A DNA stretch of 64,000 nucleotides from Amblyomma americanum. Its lineage: Eukaryota > Arthropoda > Arachnida > Ixodida > Ixodidae. Of the stretch, positions 21,822 to 34,995 are shown piece after piece. The number at the start of each line of letters is the position of its first letter. Positions within the stretch are counted from its first letter, which is position 1. The notes under the pieces were generated by a model that saw nothing but the letters and a program-made list of their open reading frames with translations, ran no database searches and was not told the DNA's origin. The translations under genes and the position numbers were made by a program. The stretch covers positions 496,001 to 560,000 of the forward strand of contig NW_027526486.1 of the NCBI RefSeq assembly GCF_052857255.1. The letters run 5' to 3'.

Positions 21822-23224
21822 GGAATACAAGTTTTCGCGCAGTTCTGAGAGAAAAAGTTTACACCTTTCTCTCGTGTACTATTCGACGACTCGTAAAATC
21901 GATGCTCGTGAATCTTGCTAGTTTCGACCTAAAACGATGTATCCCTTTGTTTTGAGCCGGAATACAAGTTTTCGCGCAGTTCTGAGAGAAAAAGTTTACA
22001 CCTTTCTCTCGTGTACTCTTCGACGACATGTAAAATCGATGCTCGTGAATTTTGCTAGTTTCGATCTAAAACGATATATCCTGTTGTTTTGAGCCGGAAT
22101 ACAAGTTTTCGCGCAGTTCGGAGAGAAAAAGTTTGCACCTTTCTCTCGTCTACTATTCGACGACTTGTAAAATCGATGCTCATGAATCTTGCTAGTTTCG
22201 ACCTAAAACTATGTATCCCTTTGTTTTGAGCCGGAATACAAGTTTTCGCGCAGTTCTGAGAGAAAAAGTTTACACCTTTCTCTCGTCTACTATTCGACGA
22301 CTTGTAAAATCGATGCTCGTGAATCATGCTAGTTTCGATCTAAAACGGTGTATCCCGTTGTTTTGGGCCGGAATACAAGTTTTCGCGCAGTTCTGAGAGA
22401 AAAAGTGTACACCTTTCTCTCATCTACTCTTCGAAGACTTGTAAAATCGATGCTCGTGAATCTTGCTAGTTTCGATCTAAAACGATGTATCCCGTTGTTT
22501 TGAGCCGGAATACAAGTTTTCGCGCAGTTCTGAGAGAAAAAGTTTACACCTTTCTCTCGTGTACTCTTCGACGACATGTAAAATCGATGCTCGTGAATTT
22601 TGCTAGTTTCGATCTAAAACGATATATCCTGTTGTTTTGAGCCGGAATACAAGTTTTCGCGCAGTTCGGAGAGAAAAAGTTTACACCTTTCTCTCGTCTA
22701 CTCCTCGACGACTCGTAAAATCGATGCTCGTGAATCTTGCTAGTTTCGATGTAAAACGATGTATCCCCTTGTTTTGAGCCGGAATACAAGTTTTCGCGCA
22801 GTTCTGAGAGTTAAAGTTTACACCTTTATTTCATGTACTCTTCGAGGACATGTAAAATCGATGCTCGTGAATCTTGCTAGTTTGGACCTAAAACGATGTA
22901 TCTTTTTGTTTTGAGCCGGAATACAAGTTTTCGCGCAGTTCTGAGAGAAAAAGTTTACACCTTTCTCTCGTGTACTCTTCGACGACATGTAAAATCGATG
23001 CTCGTGAATCTTGCTAGTTTCGATCTAAAACGATGAATCCCGGTGTTTTGAACCGGAATACAAGTTTTCGCGCAGTTCTGAGAGAAAAAGTTTACACCTT
23101 TTTCTCGTCTACTATTCGACGACTCGTAAAATCGATGCTCGTGAATCTTGCTAGTTTCGACCTAAAACGATGTATCCCTTTGTTTTGAGCCGGAATACAA
23201 GTTTTCGCGCAGTTCTGAGAGAAA
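21822..23224 (+). repeat. About 1.4-kb block repeated at 23601-25003 (13-mer step, 1779 bp)
   Basis: The two copies share TTTGCACC (about 22132 and 23911), ATGCTCATG (about 22176 and 23955), GGGCCGGAATAC, TTTATTTCATG and the E-type monomer. Private differences include TATCCCCTTG at about 22763 and TATCTTTTTG at about 22899 in the first copy, and GGAATAGAAG at about 24700 in the second. The copies part at about 23225, where this one reads GAAAACG and the other GAAAAAG. Confidence 0.78.
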
Positions 23225-23869
23225 ACGTTTACACCTTTCTCTCGTGTTCTCTTCGATGACTTGTAATATTGATGCTCGTGAATCATGCTAGTTTCGATCT
23301 AAAACGATGTATCCCGTTGTTTTGAGTCGGAATACAAGTTTTCGCGCAGTTCTGAGAGTTAAAGTTTACACCTTTCTCTCGTCTACTCTTCGAAGACTTG
23401 TGAAATCGATTCTCGTGAATCTTGCTAGATTCGATCTAAAGCAATCTATCGTTGTTTTGAGCCGGAATACAAGTTTTCGCGAGGTTCTGAGAGAAAAAGT
23501 TTACACCTTTCTCTCGTTTACTCTTCGACGACTTGTAAAATCGATGCTCGTGAATCTTGCTAGTTTCGGTCTAAAACTATTTATCCCGTTGTTTTGAGCC
23601 GGAATACAAGTTTTCGCGCAGTTCTGAGAGAAAAAGTTTACACCTTTCTCTCGTGTACTATTCGACGACTCGTAAAATCGATGCTCGTGAATCTTGCTAG
23701 TTTCGACCTAAAACGATGTATCCCTTTGTTTTGAGCCGGAATACAAGTTTTCGCGCAGTTCTGAGAGAAAAAGTTTACACCTTTCTCTCGTGTACTCTTC
23801 GACGACATGTAAAATCGATGCTCGTGAATTTTGCTAGTTTCGATCTAAAACGATATATCCTGTTGTTTT

Positions 23870-25376
23870 GAGCCGGAATACAAGTTTTCGCGCAGTTCGG
23901 AGAGAAAAAGTTTGCACCTTTCTCTCGTCTACTATTCGACGACTTGTAAAATCGATGCTCATGAATCTTGCTAGTTTCGACCTAAAACTATGTATCCCTT
24001 TGTTTTGAGCCGGAATACAAGTTTTCGCGCAGTTCTGAGAGAAAAAGTTTACACCTTTCTCTCGTCTACTATTCGACGACTTGTAAAATCGATGCTCGTG
24101 AATCATGCTAGTTTCGATCTAAAACGGTGTATCCCGTTGTTTTGGGCCGGAATACAAGTTTTCGCGCAGTTCTGAGAGAAAAAGTGTACACCTTTCTCTC
24201 ATCTACTCTTCGAAGACTTGTAAAATCGATGCTCGTGAATCTTGCTAGTTTCGATCTAAAACGATGTATCCCGTTGTTTTGAGCCGGAATACAAGTTTTC
24301 GCGCAGTTCTGAGAGAAAAAGTTTACACCTTTCTCTCGTGTACTCTTCGACGACATGTAAAATCGATGCTCGTGAATTTTGCTAGTTTCGATCTAAAACG
24401 ATATATCCTGTTGTTTTGAGCCGGAATACAAGTTTTCGCGCAGTTCGGAGAGAAAAAGTTTACACCTTTCTCTCGTCTACTCCTCGACGACTCGTAAAAT
24501 CGATGCTCGTGAATCTTGCTAGTTTCGATGTAAAACGATGTATCCCGTTGTTTTGAGCCGGAATACAAGTTTTCGCGCAGTTCTGAGAGTTAAAGTTTAC
24601 ACCTTTATTTCATGTACTCTTCGAGGACATGTAAAATCGATGCTCGTGAATCTTGCTAGTTTGGACCTAAAACGATGTATCCTTTTGTTTTGAGCCGGAA
24701 TAGAAGTTTTCGCGCAGTTCTGAGAGAAAAAGTTTACACCTTTCTCTCGTGTACTCTTCGACGACATGTAAAATCGATGCTCGTGAATCTTGCTAGTTTC
24801 GATCTAAAACGATGAATCCCGGTGTTTTGAACCGGAATACAAGTTTTCGCGCAGTTCTGAGAGAAAAAGTTTACACCTTTTTCTCGTCTACTATTCGACG
24901 ACTCGTAAAATCGATGCTCGTGAATCTTGCTAGTTTCGACCTAAAACGATGTATCCCTTTGTTTTGAGCCGGAATACAAGTTTTCGCGCAGTTCTGAGAG
25001 AAAAAGTTTACACCTTTCTCTCGTGTACTCTTCGACGACTTGTAAAATCGATGCTCGTGAATCATGCTAGTTTCGACCTAAAACGGTGTATCCCGTTGTT
25101 TTGAGCCGGAATACAAGTTTTCGCGCAGTTCTGAGAGAAAAAGTTTACACCTTTCTCTCATCTACTCTTCGAAGACTTGTAAAATCGATGCTCGTGAATC
25201 TTGCTAGTTTCAATCTAAAACGATGTATCCCGTTGTTTTGAGCCGGAATACAAGTTTTCGCGCAGTTCTGAGAGAAAACGTTTACACCTTTCTCTCGTGT
25301 TCTCTTCGATGACTTGTAAAATCGATGCTCGTGAATCATGCTAGTTTCGATCTAAAACGATGTATCCCGTTGTTTT
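23870..25376 (+). repeat. First half of an 11-monomer (1507-bp) tandem duplication
   Basis: The segment is followed immediately by its copy at 25377-26883. The seam at 25360-25385 joins an ACGATGTATCCCG left side to the TTCGGAGAGAAAAAG right side of a B-type monomer. Private differences include AAATAGATG at about 25731 in the second copy (AAATCGATG here), CAGATCTGAG at about 26498 and AAACCGATG at about 26279 in the second copy. It shows adjacent duplication with little later change. Confidence 0.8.
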
Positions 25377-26883
25377 GAGCCGGAATACAAGTTTTCGCGC
25401 AGTTCGGAGAGAAAAAGTTTACACCTTTCTCTCGTCTACTATTCGACGACTTGTAAAATCGATGCTCATGAATCTTGCTAGTTTCGACCTAAAACTATGT
25501 ATCCCTTTGTTTTGAGCCGGAATACAAGTTTTCGCGCAGTTCTGAGAGAAAAAGTTTACACCTTTCTCTCGTCTACTATTCGACGACTTGTAAAATCGAT
25601 GCTCGTGAATCATGCTAGTTTCGATCTAAAACGGTGTATCCCGTTGTTTTGGGCCGGAATACAAGTTTTCGCGCAGTTCTGAGAGAAAAAGTGTACACCT
25701 TTCTCTCATCTACTCTTCGAAGACTTGTAAAATAGATGCTCGTGAATCTTGCTAGTTTCGATCTAAAACGATGTATCCCGTTGTTTTGAGCCGGAATACA
25801 AGTTTTCGCGCAGTTCTGAGAGAAAAAGTTTACACCTTTCTCTCGTGTACTCTTCGACGACATGTAAAATCGATGCTCGTGAATTTTGCTAGTTTCGATC
25901 TAAAACGATATATCCTGTTGTTTTGAGCCGGAATACAAGTTTTCGCGCAGTTCGGAGAGAAAAAGTTTACACCTTTCTCTCGTCTACTCCTCGACGACTC
26001 GTAAAATCGATGCTCGTGAATCTTGCTAGTTTCGATGTAAAACGATGTATCCCGTTGTTTTGAGCCGGAATACAAGTTTTCGCGCAGTTCTGAGAGTTAA
26101 AGTTTACACCTTTATTTCATGTACTCTTCGAGGACATGTAAAATCGATGCTCGTGAATCTTGCTAGTTTGGACCTAAAACGATGTATCCTTTTGTTTTGA
26201 GCCGGAATACAAGTTTTCGCGCAGTTCTGAGAGAAAAAGTTTACACCTTTCTCTCGTGTACTCTTCGACGACATGTAAAACCGATGCTCGTGAATCTTGC
26301 TAGTTTCGATCTAAAACGATGAATCCCGGTGTTTTGAACCGGAATACAAGTTTTCGCGCAGTTCTGAGAGAAAAAGTTTACACCTTTTTCTCGTCTACTA
26401 TTCGACGACTCGTAAAATCGATGCTCGTGAATCTTGCTAGTTTCGACCTAAAACGATGTATCCCTTTGTTTTGAGCCGGAATACAAGTTTTCGCGCAGAT
26501 CTGAGAGAAAAAGTTTACACCTTTCTCTCGTGTACTCTTCGACGACTTGTAAAATCGATGCTCGTGAATCATGCTAGTTTCGACCTAAAACGGTGTATCC
26601 CGTTGTTTTGAGCCGGAATACAAGTTTTCGCGCAGTTCTGAGAGAAAAAGTTTACACCTTTCTCTCATCTACTCTTCGAAGACTTGTAAAATCGATGCTC
26701 GTGAATCTTGCTAGTTTCAATCTAAAACGATGTATCCCGTTGTTTTGAGCCGGAATACAAGTTTTCGCGCAGTTCTGAGAGAAAACGTTTACACCTTTCT
26801 CTCGTGTTCTCTTCGATGACTTGTAAAATCGATGCTCGTGAATCATGCTAGTTTCGATCTAAAACGATGTATCCCGTTGTTTT
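25377..26883 (+). repeat. Second half of the 1507-bp tandem duplication
   Basis: Copy of 23870-25376 at exactly 11 x 137 bp. It leaves the repeat at about 26885, where GAGTCGG replaces GAGCCGG and the array continues into an I-type monomer. The segment is also the left part of the larger 35-monomer duplication that reappears from about 29890. Confidence 0.78.
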
Positions 26884-27277
26884 GAGTCGGAATACAAGTT
26901 TTCGCGCAGTTCTGAGAGTTAAAGTTTACACCTTTCTCTCGTCTACTCTTCGAAGACTTGTGAAATCGATTCTCGTGAATCTTGCTAGATTCGATGTAAA
27001 GCAATCTATCGTTGTTTTGAGCCGGAATACAAGTTTTCGCGAGGTTCTGAGAGAAAAAGTTTACACCTTTCTCTCGTGTACTCTTCGACGACTTGTAAAA
27101 TCGATGCTCGTGAATCTTGCTAGTTTCGGTCTAAAACTATTTATCCCGTTGTTTTGAGCCGGAATACAAGTTTTCGCGCAGTTCTGAGAGAAAACGTTTA
27201 CACCTTTTTCTCGTCTACTATTCGACGACTCGTAAAATCGATGCTCGTGAATCTTGCTAGTTTCGACCTAAAACGAT

Positions 27278-27283
27278 GGATCC
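27278..27283 (+). repeat. GGATCC variant marking an F-type subfamily (9 copies)
   Basis: One T-to-G change at monomer position 32 turns GATGTATCCC into GATGGATCCC, creating a BamHI site. The sites found are at 27278, 32069, 34259, 35355, 36038, 39870, 42334, 46168 and 57128. None was seen in the first 27 kb. Spacings follow the block offsets (4791, 2464, 3834, 10960), so the variant travels with the blocks and is a convenient marker for them. Confidence 0.85.
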
Positions 27284-30200
27284 CTTTGTTTTGAGCCGGA
27301 ATACAAGTTTTCGCGCAGTTCTGAGAGAAAAAGTTTACACCTCTCTCTCGTGTACTCTTCGACGACATGTGAAATCGATGCTCGTGAATTTTGCTAGTTT
27401 CGATCTAAAACGATATATCCTGTTGTTTTGAGCCGGAATACAAGTTTTCGCGCAGTTCGGAGAGAAAAAGTTTACACCTTTATCTCGTCTACTATTCGAC
27501 GACTTGTAAAATCGATGCTCGTGAATCTTGCTAGTTTCGACCTAAAACTATGTATCCCTTTGTTTTGAGCCGGAATACAAGTTTTCGCGCAGTTCTGAGA
27601 GAAAAAGTTTACACCTTTCTCTCGTCTACTATTCGACGACTTGTAAAATCGATGCTCGTGAATCATGCTAGTTTCGATCTAAAACGGTGTATCCCGTTGT
27701 TTTGAGCCGGAATACAAGTTTTCGCGCAGTTCTGAGAGAAAAAGTGTACACCTTTCTCTCATCTACTCTTCGAAGACTTGTAAAATCGATGCTCGTGAAT
27801 CTTGCTAGTTTCGATCTAAAACGATGTATCCCTTTGTTTTGAGCCGGAATACAAGTTTTCGCGCAGTTCTGAGAGAAAAAGTTTACACCTTTCTCTCGTG
27901 TACTCTTCGACGACTTGTAAAATCGATGCTCGTGAATCATGCTAGTTTCGACCTAAAACGGTGTATCCCGTTGTTTTGAGCCGGAATACAAGTTTTCGCG
28001 CAGTTCTGAGAGAAAAAGTTTACACCTTTCTCTCATCTACTCTTCGAAGACTTGTAAAATCGATGCTCGTGAAACTTGCTAGTTTCAATCTAAAACGATG
28101 TATCCCTTTGTTTTGAGCCGGAATACAAGTTTTCGCGCAGTTCTGAGAGAAAACGTTAACACCTTTCTCTCGTGTTCTCTTCGATGACTTGTAATATTGA
28201 TGCTCGTGAATCATGCTAGTTTCGATCTAAAACAATGTATCCCGTTGTTTTGAGTCGGAATACAAGTTTTCGCGCAGTTCTGAGAGTTAAAGTTTACACC
28301 TTTCTCTCGTCTACTCTTCGAAGACTTGTGAAATCGATTCTCGTGAATCTTGCTAGATTCGATCTAAAGCAATCTATCGTTGTTTTGAGCCGGAATACAA
28401 GTTTTCGCGAGGTTCTGAGAGAAAAAGTTTACACCTTTCTCTCGTTTACTCTTCGACGACTTGTAAAATCGATGCTCGTGAATCTTGCTAGTTTCGGTCT
28501 AAAACTATTTATCCCGTTGTTTTGAGCCGGAATACAAGTTTTCGCGCAGTTCTGAGAGAAAACGTTTACACCTTTTTCTCGTCTACTATTCGACGACTTG
28601 TAAAATCGATGCTCGTGAATCTTGCTAGTTTCGACCTAAAACGATGTATCCCGTTGTTTTGAGCCGGAATACAAGTTTTCGCGCAGTTCTGAGAGAAAAA
28701 GTTTACACCTTTCTCTCGTGTACTCTTCGACGACATGTAAAATCGATGCTCGTGAATCTTGCTAGTTTCGATCTAAAACGATGAATCCCGTTGTTTTGAA
28801 CCGGAATACAAGTTTTCGCGCAGTTCTGAGAGAAAAAGTTTACACCTTTCTCTCGTGTACTATTCGACGACTCGTAAAATCGATGCTCGTGAATCTTGCT
28901 AGTTTCGACCTAAAACGATGTATCCCTTTGTTTTGAGCCGGAATACAAGTTTTCGCGCAGTTCTGAGAGAAAAAGTTTACACCTTTCTCTCGTGTACTCT
29001 TCGACGACATGTAAAATCGATGCTCGTGAATTTTGCTAGTTTCGATCTAAAACGATATATCCTGTTGTTTTGAGCCGGAATACAAGTTTTCGCGCAGTTC
29101 GGAGAGAAAAAGTTTGCACCTTTCTCTCGTCTACTATTCGACGACTTGTAAAATCGATGCTCATGAATCTTGCTAGTTTCGACCTAAAACTATGTATCCC
29201 TTTGTTTTGAGCCGGAATACAAGTTTTCGCGCAGTTCTGAGAGAAAAAGTTTACACCTTTCTCTCGTCTACTATTCGACGACTTGTAAAATCGATGCTCG
29301 TGAATCATGCTAGTTTCGATCTAAAACGGTGTATCCCGTTGTTTTGGGCCGGAATACAAGTTTTCGCGCAGTTCTGAGAGAAAAAGTGTACACCTTTCTC
29401 TCATCTACTCTTCGAAGACTTGTAAAATCGATGCTCGTGAATCTTGCTAGTTTCGATCTAAAACGATGTATCCCGTTGTTTTGAGCCGGAATACAAGTTT
29501 TCGCGCAGTTCTGAGAGAAAAAGTTTACACCTTTCTCTCGTGTACTCTTCGACGACATGTAAAATCGATGCTCGTGAATTTTGCTAGTTTCGATCTAAAA
29601 CGATATATCCTGTTGTTTTGAGCCGGAATACAAGTTTTCGCGCAGTTCGGAGAGAAAAAGTTTACACCTTTCTCTCGTCTACTCCTCGACGACTCGTAAA
29701 ATCGATGCTCGTGAATCTTGCTAGTTTCGATGTAAAACGATGTATCCCGTTGTTTTGAGCCGGAATACAAGTTTTCGCGCAGTTCTGAGAGTTAAAGTTT
29801 ACACCTTTATTTCATGTACTCTTCGAGGACATGTAAAATCGATGCTCGTGAATCTTGCTAGTTTGGACCTAAAACGATGTATCCTTTTGTTTTGAGCCGG
29901 AATACAAGTTTTCGCGCAGTTCTGAGAGAAAAAGTTTACACCTTTCTCTCATCTACTCTTCGAAGACTTGTAAAATCGATGCTCGTGAATCTTGCTAGTT
30001 TCAATCTAAAACGATGTATCCCGTTGTTTTGAGCCGGAATACAAGTTTTCGCGCAGTTCTGAGAGAAAACGTTTACACCTTTCTCTCGTGTTCTCTTCGA
30101 TGACTTGTAAAATCGATGCTCGTGAATCATGCTAGTTTCGATCTAAAACGATGTATCCCGTTGTTTTGAGCCGGAATACAAGTTTTCGCGCAGTTCGGAG

Positions 30201-31649
30201 AGAAAAAGTTTACACCTTTCTCTCGTCTACTATTCGACGACTTGTAAAATCGATGCTCATGAATCTTGCTAGTTTCGACCTAAAACTATGTATCCCTTTG
30301 TTTTGAGCCGGAATACAAGTTTTCGCGCAGTTCTGAGAGAAAAAGTTTACACCTTTCTCTCGTCTACTATTCGACGACTTGTAAAATCGATGCTCGTGAA
30401 TCATGCTAGTTTCGATCTAAAACGGTGTATCCCGTTGTTTTGGGCCGGAATACAAGTTTTCGCGCAGTTCTGAGAGAAAAAGTGTACACCTTTCTCTCAT
30501 CTACTCTTCGAAGACTTGTAAAATAGATGCTCGTGAATCTTGCTAGTTTCGATCTAAAACGATGTATCCCGTTGTTTTGAGCCGGAATACAAGTTTTCGC
30601 GCAGTTCTGAGAGAAAAAGTTTACACCTTTCTCTCGTGTACTCTTCGACGACATGTAAAATCGATGCTCGTGAATTTTGCTAGTTTCGATCTAAAACGAT
30701 ATATCCTGTTGTTTTGAGCCGGAATACAAGTTTTCGCGCAGTTCGGAGAGAAAAAGTTTACACCTTTCTCTCGTCTACTCCTCGACGACTCGTAAAATCG
30801 ATGCTCGTGAATCTTGCTAGTTTCGATGTAAAACGATGTATCCCGTTGTTTTGAGCCGGAATACAAGTTTTCGCGCAGTTCTGAGAGTTAAAGTTTACAC
30901 CTTTATTTCATGTACTCTTCGAGGACATGTAAAATCGATGCTCGTGAATCTTGCTAGTTTGGACCTAAAACGATGTATCCTTTTGTTTTGAGCCGGAATA
31001 CATGTTTTCGCGCAGTTCTGAGAGAAAAAGTTTACACCTTTCTCTCGTGTACTCTTCGACGACATGTAAAACCGATGCTCGTGAATCTTGCTAGTTTCGA
31101 TCTAAAACGATGAATCCCGGTGTTTTGAACCGGAATACAAGTTTTCGCGCAGTTCTGAGAGAAAAAGTTTACACCTTTTTCTCGTCTACTATTCGACGAC
31201 TCGTAAAATCGATGCTCGTGAATCTTGCTAGTTTCGACCTAAAACGATGTATCCCTTTGTTTTGAGCCGGAATACAAGTTTTCGCGCAGTTCTGAGAGAA
31301 AAAGTTTACACCTTTCTCTCGTGTACTCTTCGACGACTTGTAAAATCGATGCTCGTGAATCATGCTAGTTTCGACCTAAAACGGTGTATCCCGTTGTTTT
31401 GAGCCGGAATACAAGTTTTCGCGCAGTTCTGAGAGAAAAAGTTTACACCTTTCTCTCATCTACTCTTCGAAGACTTGTAAAATCGATGCTCGTGAATCTT
31501 GCTAGTTTCAATCTAAAACGATGTATCCCGTTGTTTTGAGCCGGAATACAAGTTTTCGCGCAGTTCTGAGAGAAAACGTTTACACCTTTCTCTCGTGTTC
31601 TCTTCGATGACTTGTAAAATCGATGCTCGTGAATCATGCTAGTTTCGAT

Positions 31650-33828
31650 CTAAAACGATGTATCCCGTTGTTTTGAGTCGGAATACAAGTTTTCGCGCAG
31701 TTCTGAGAGTTAAAGTTTACACCTTTCTCTCGTCTACTCTTCGAAGACTTGTGAAATCGATTCTCGTGAATCTTGCTAGATTCGATGTAAAGCAATCTAT
31801 CGTTGTTTTGAGCCGGAATACAAGTTTTCGCGAGGTTCTGAGAGAAAAAGTTTACACCTTTCTCTCGTGTACTCTTCGACGACTTGTAAAATCGATGCTC
31901 GTGAATCTTGCTAGTTTCGGTCTAAAACTATTTATCCCGTTGTTTTGAGCCGGAATACAAGTTTTCGCGCAGTTCTGAGAGAAAACGTTTACACCTTTTT
32001 CTCGTCTACTATTCGACGACTCGTAAAATCGATGCTCGTGAATCTTGCTAGTTTCGACCTAAAACGATGGATCCCTTTGTTTTGAGCCGGAATACAAGTT
32101 TTCGCGCAGTTCTGAGAGAAAAAGTTTACACCTCTCTCTCGTGTACTCTTCGACGACATGTAAAATCGATGCTCGTGAATTTTGCTAGTTTCGATCTAAA
32201 ACGATATATCCTGTTGTTTTGAGCCGGAATACAAGTTTTCGCGCAGTTCGGAGAGAAAAAGTTTACACCTTTATCTCGTCTACTATTCGACGACTTGTAA
32301 AATCGATGCTCGTGAATCTTGCTAGTTTCGACCTAAAACTATGTATCCCTTTGTTTTGAGCCGGAATACAAGTTTTCGCGCAGTTCTGAGAGAAAAAGTT
32401 TACACCTTTCTCTCGTCTACTATTCGACGACTTGTAAAATCGATGCTCGTGAATCATGCTAGTTTCGATCTAAAACGGTGTATCCCGTTGTTTTGAGCCG
32501 GAATACAAGTTTTCGCGCAGTTCTGAGAGAAAAAGTGTACACCTTTCTCTCATCTACTCTTCGAAGACTTGTAAAATCGATGCTCGTGAATCTTGCTAGT
32601 TTCGATCTAAAACGATGTATCCCTTTGTTTTGAGCCGGAATACAAGTTTTCGCGCAGTTCTGAGAGAAAAAGTTTACACCTTTCTCTCGTGTACTCCTCG
32701 ACGACTTGTAAAACCGATGCTCGTGAATCATGCTAGTTTCGACCTAAAACGGTGTATCCCGTTGTTTTGAGCCGGAATACAAGTTTTCGCGCAGTTCTGA
32801 GAGAAAAAGTGTACACCTTTCTCTCATCTACTCTTCGAAGACTTGTAAAATCGATGCTCGTGAATCTTGCTAGTTTCAATCTTAAACGATGTATCCCGTT
32901 GTTTTGAGCCGGAATACAAGTTTTCGCGCAGTTCTGAGAGAAAAAGTTTACACCTTTCTCTCGTCTACTCTTCGAAGACTTGTGAAATCGATTCTCGTGA
33001 ATCTTGCTAGATTCGATCTGAAGCAATCTATCTCGTTGTTTTGAGCCGGAATACAAGTTTTCGCGAGGTTCTGAGAGAAAAAGTTTACACCTTTCTCTCG
33101 TGTACTCTTCGACGACTTGTAAAATCGATGCTCGTGAATCTTGCTAGTTTCGATCTAAAACTATTTATCCCGTTGTTTTGAGCCGGAATACAAGTTTTCG
33201 CGCAGTTCTGAGAGAAAACGTTTACACCTTTTTCTCGTCTACTATTCGACGACTTGTAAAATCGATGCTCGTGAATCTTGCTAGTTTCGACCTAAAACGA
33301 TGTATCCCGTTGTTTTGAGCCGGAATACAAGTTTTCGCGCAGTTCTGAGAGAAAAAGTTTACACCTTTCTCTCGTGTACTCTTCGACGACATGTAAAATC
33401 GATACTCGTTATTCTTGCTAGTTTCGATCTAAAACGATGTATCCCGTTGTTTTGAGCCGGAATACAAGTTTTCGCGCAGTTCTGAGAGAAAACGTTTACA
33501 CCTTTCTCTCGTCTACTAATCGAAGACTTGTAAAATCGATGCTCATGAATCTTGCTAGTTTCGACCTAAAACGATGTATCCCTTTGTTTTGAGCCGGAAT
33601 ACAAGTTTTCGCGCAGTTCTGAGAGAAAAAGTTTACACCTTTCTCTCGTGTACTCTTCGACGACTTGTAAAATCGATGCTCGTGAATCATGCTAGTTTCG
33701 ACCTAAAACGGTGTATCCCGTTGTTTTGAGCCGGAATACAAGTTTTCGCGCAGTTCTGAGAGAAAAAGTTTACACCTTTCTCTCATCTACTCTTCGAAGA
33801 CTTGTAAAATCGATGCTCGTGAATCTTG
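31650..33828 (+). repeat. About 2.18-kb block repeated at 35619-37797 (29-mer step, 3969 bp)
   Basis: Both copies run through I, short J, K, GATGGATCC, B, N (AAACTATGTATCC), the GTGTACACC monomer, F, G, H, J with ATCTGAAGCAATC (about 33016 and 36985), K, L and the ATGCTCATG monomer. Differences include CTACTAATCG at about 33514 against CTACTATTCG, and GAGAAATCG at about 37183 against GAGAAAACG. Confidence 0.75.
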
Positions 33829-34995
33829 CTAGTTTCGACCTAAAACTATGTATCCCGTTGTTTTGAGTCGGAATACAAGTTTTCGCGCAGTTCTGAGAGT
33901 TAAAGTTTACACCTTTCTCTCGTCTACTCTTCGAAGACTTGTGAAATCGATTCTCGTGAATCTTGCTAGATTCGATGTAAAGCAATCTATCGTTGTTTTG
34001 AGCCGGAATACAAGTTTTCGCGAGGTTCTGAGAGAAAAAGTTTACACCTTTGTCTCGTGTACTCTTCGACGACTTGTAAAATCGATGCTCGTGAATCTTG
34101 CTAGTTTCGGTCTAAAACTATTTATCCCGTTTTTTTGAGCCGGAATACAAGTTTTCGCGCAGTTCTGAGAGAAAACGTTTACACCTTTTTCTCGTCTACT
34201 ATTCGACGACTCGTAAAATCGATGCTCGTGAATCTTGCTAGTTTCGACCTAAAACGATGGATCCCTTTGTTTTGAGCCGGAATACAAGTTTTCGCGCAGT
34301 TCTGAGAGAAAAAGTTTACACCTCTCTCTCGTGTACTCTTCGACGACATGTAAAATCGATGCTCGTGAATTTTGCTAGTTTCGATCTAAAACGATATATC
34401 CTGTTGTTTTGAGCCGGAATACAAGTTTTCGCGCAGTTTGGAGAGAAAAAGTTTACACCTTTATCTCGTCTACTATTCGACGACTTGTAAAATCGATGCT
34501 CGTGAATCTTGCTAGTTTCGACCTAAAACTATGTATCCCTTTGTTTTGAGCCGGAATACAAGTTTTCGCGCAGTTCTGAGAGAAAATGTTTACCCCTTTC
34601 TCTCGTCTACTATTCGACGACTTGTAAAATCGATGCTCGTGAATCATGCTAGTTTCGATCTAAAACGGTGTATCCCGTTGTGTTGAGCCGGAATACAAGT
34701 TTTCGCGCAGTTCTGAGAGAAAAAGTGTACACCTTTCTCTCATCTACTCTTCGAAGACTTGTAAAATCGATGCTCGTGAATCTTGCTAGTTTCGATCTAA
34801 AACGATGTATCCCTTTGTTTTGAGCCGGAATACAAGTTTTCGCGCAGTTCTGAGAGAAAAAGTTTACACCTTTCTCTCGTGTACTCTTCGACGACTTGTA
34901 AAATCGATGCTCGTGAATCATGCTAGTTTCGACCTAAAACGGTGTATCCCGTTGTTTTGAGCCGGAATACAAGTTTTCGCGCAGTTCTGAGAGAA
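33800..34995 (+). repeat. About 1.2-kb block repeated at 35579-36774 (13-mer step, 1779 bp)
   Basis: Both copies begin with a hybrid monomer in which an N-type left side (CGACCTAAAACTATG) is joined to an I-type right side (GAGTCGG, GTTAAAG). Private differences in the first copy include CCTTTGTCTCG at about 34048, CGTTTTTTTGAGCC at about 34128, GAAAATG with TTACCCC at about 34584 and GTGTTGAGCC at about 34680. The second copy has GGGATACAAG at about 35648. Confidence 0.75.

Larger units (their letters stand above)
25100..28010 (+). repeat. About 2.9-kb block repeated at 29891-32801 (35-mer step, 4791 bp)
   Basis: Offset 4791 bp (35 monomers minus 4 bp). Shared markers include AAATAGATG (about 25731 and 30522), AAACCGATG (about 26279 and 31070), the GATGGATCC monomer (27278 and 32069), ACACCTCTCTCTCG (about 27337 and 32128) and CCTTTATCTCG (about 27477 and 32268). 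Differences: CAGATCTGAG at about 26498 against CAGTTCTGAG; ATGTGAAATC at about 27368 against ATGTAAAATC; GGAATACATG at about 30998 against GGAATACAAG; GTACTCCTCG at about 32691 against GTACTCTTCG. Confidence 0.82.
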
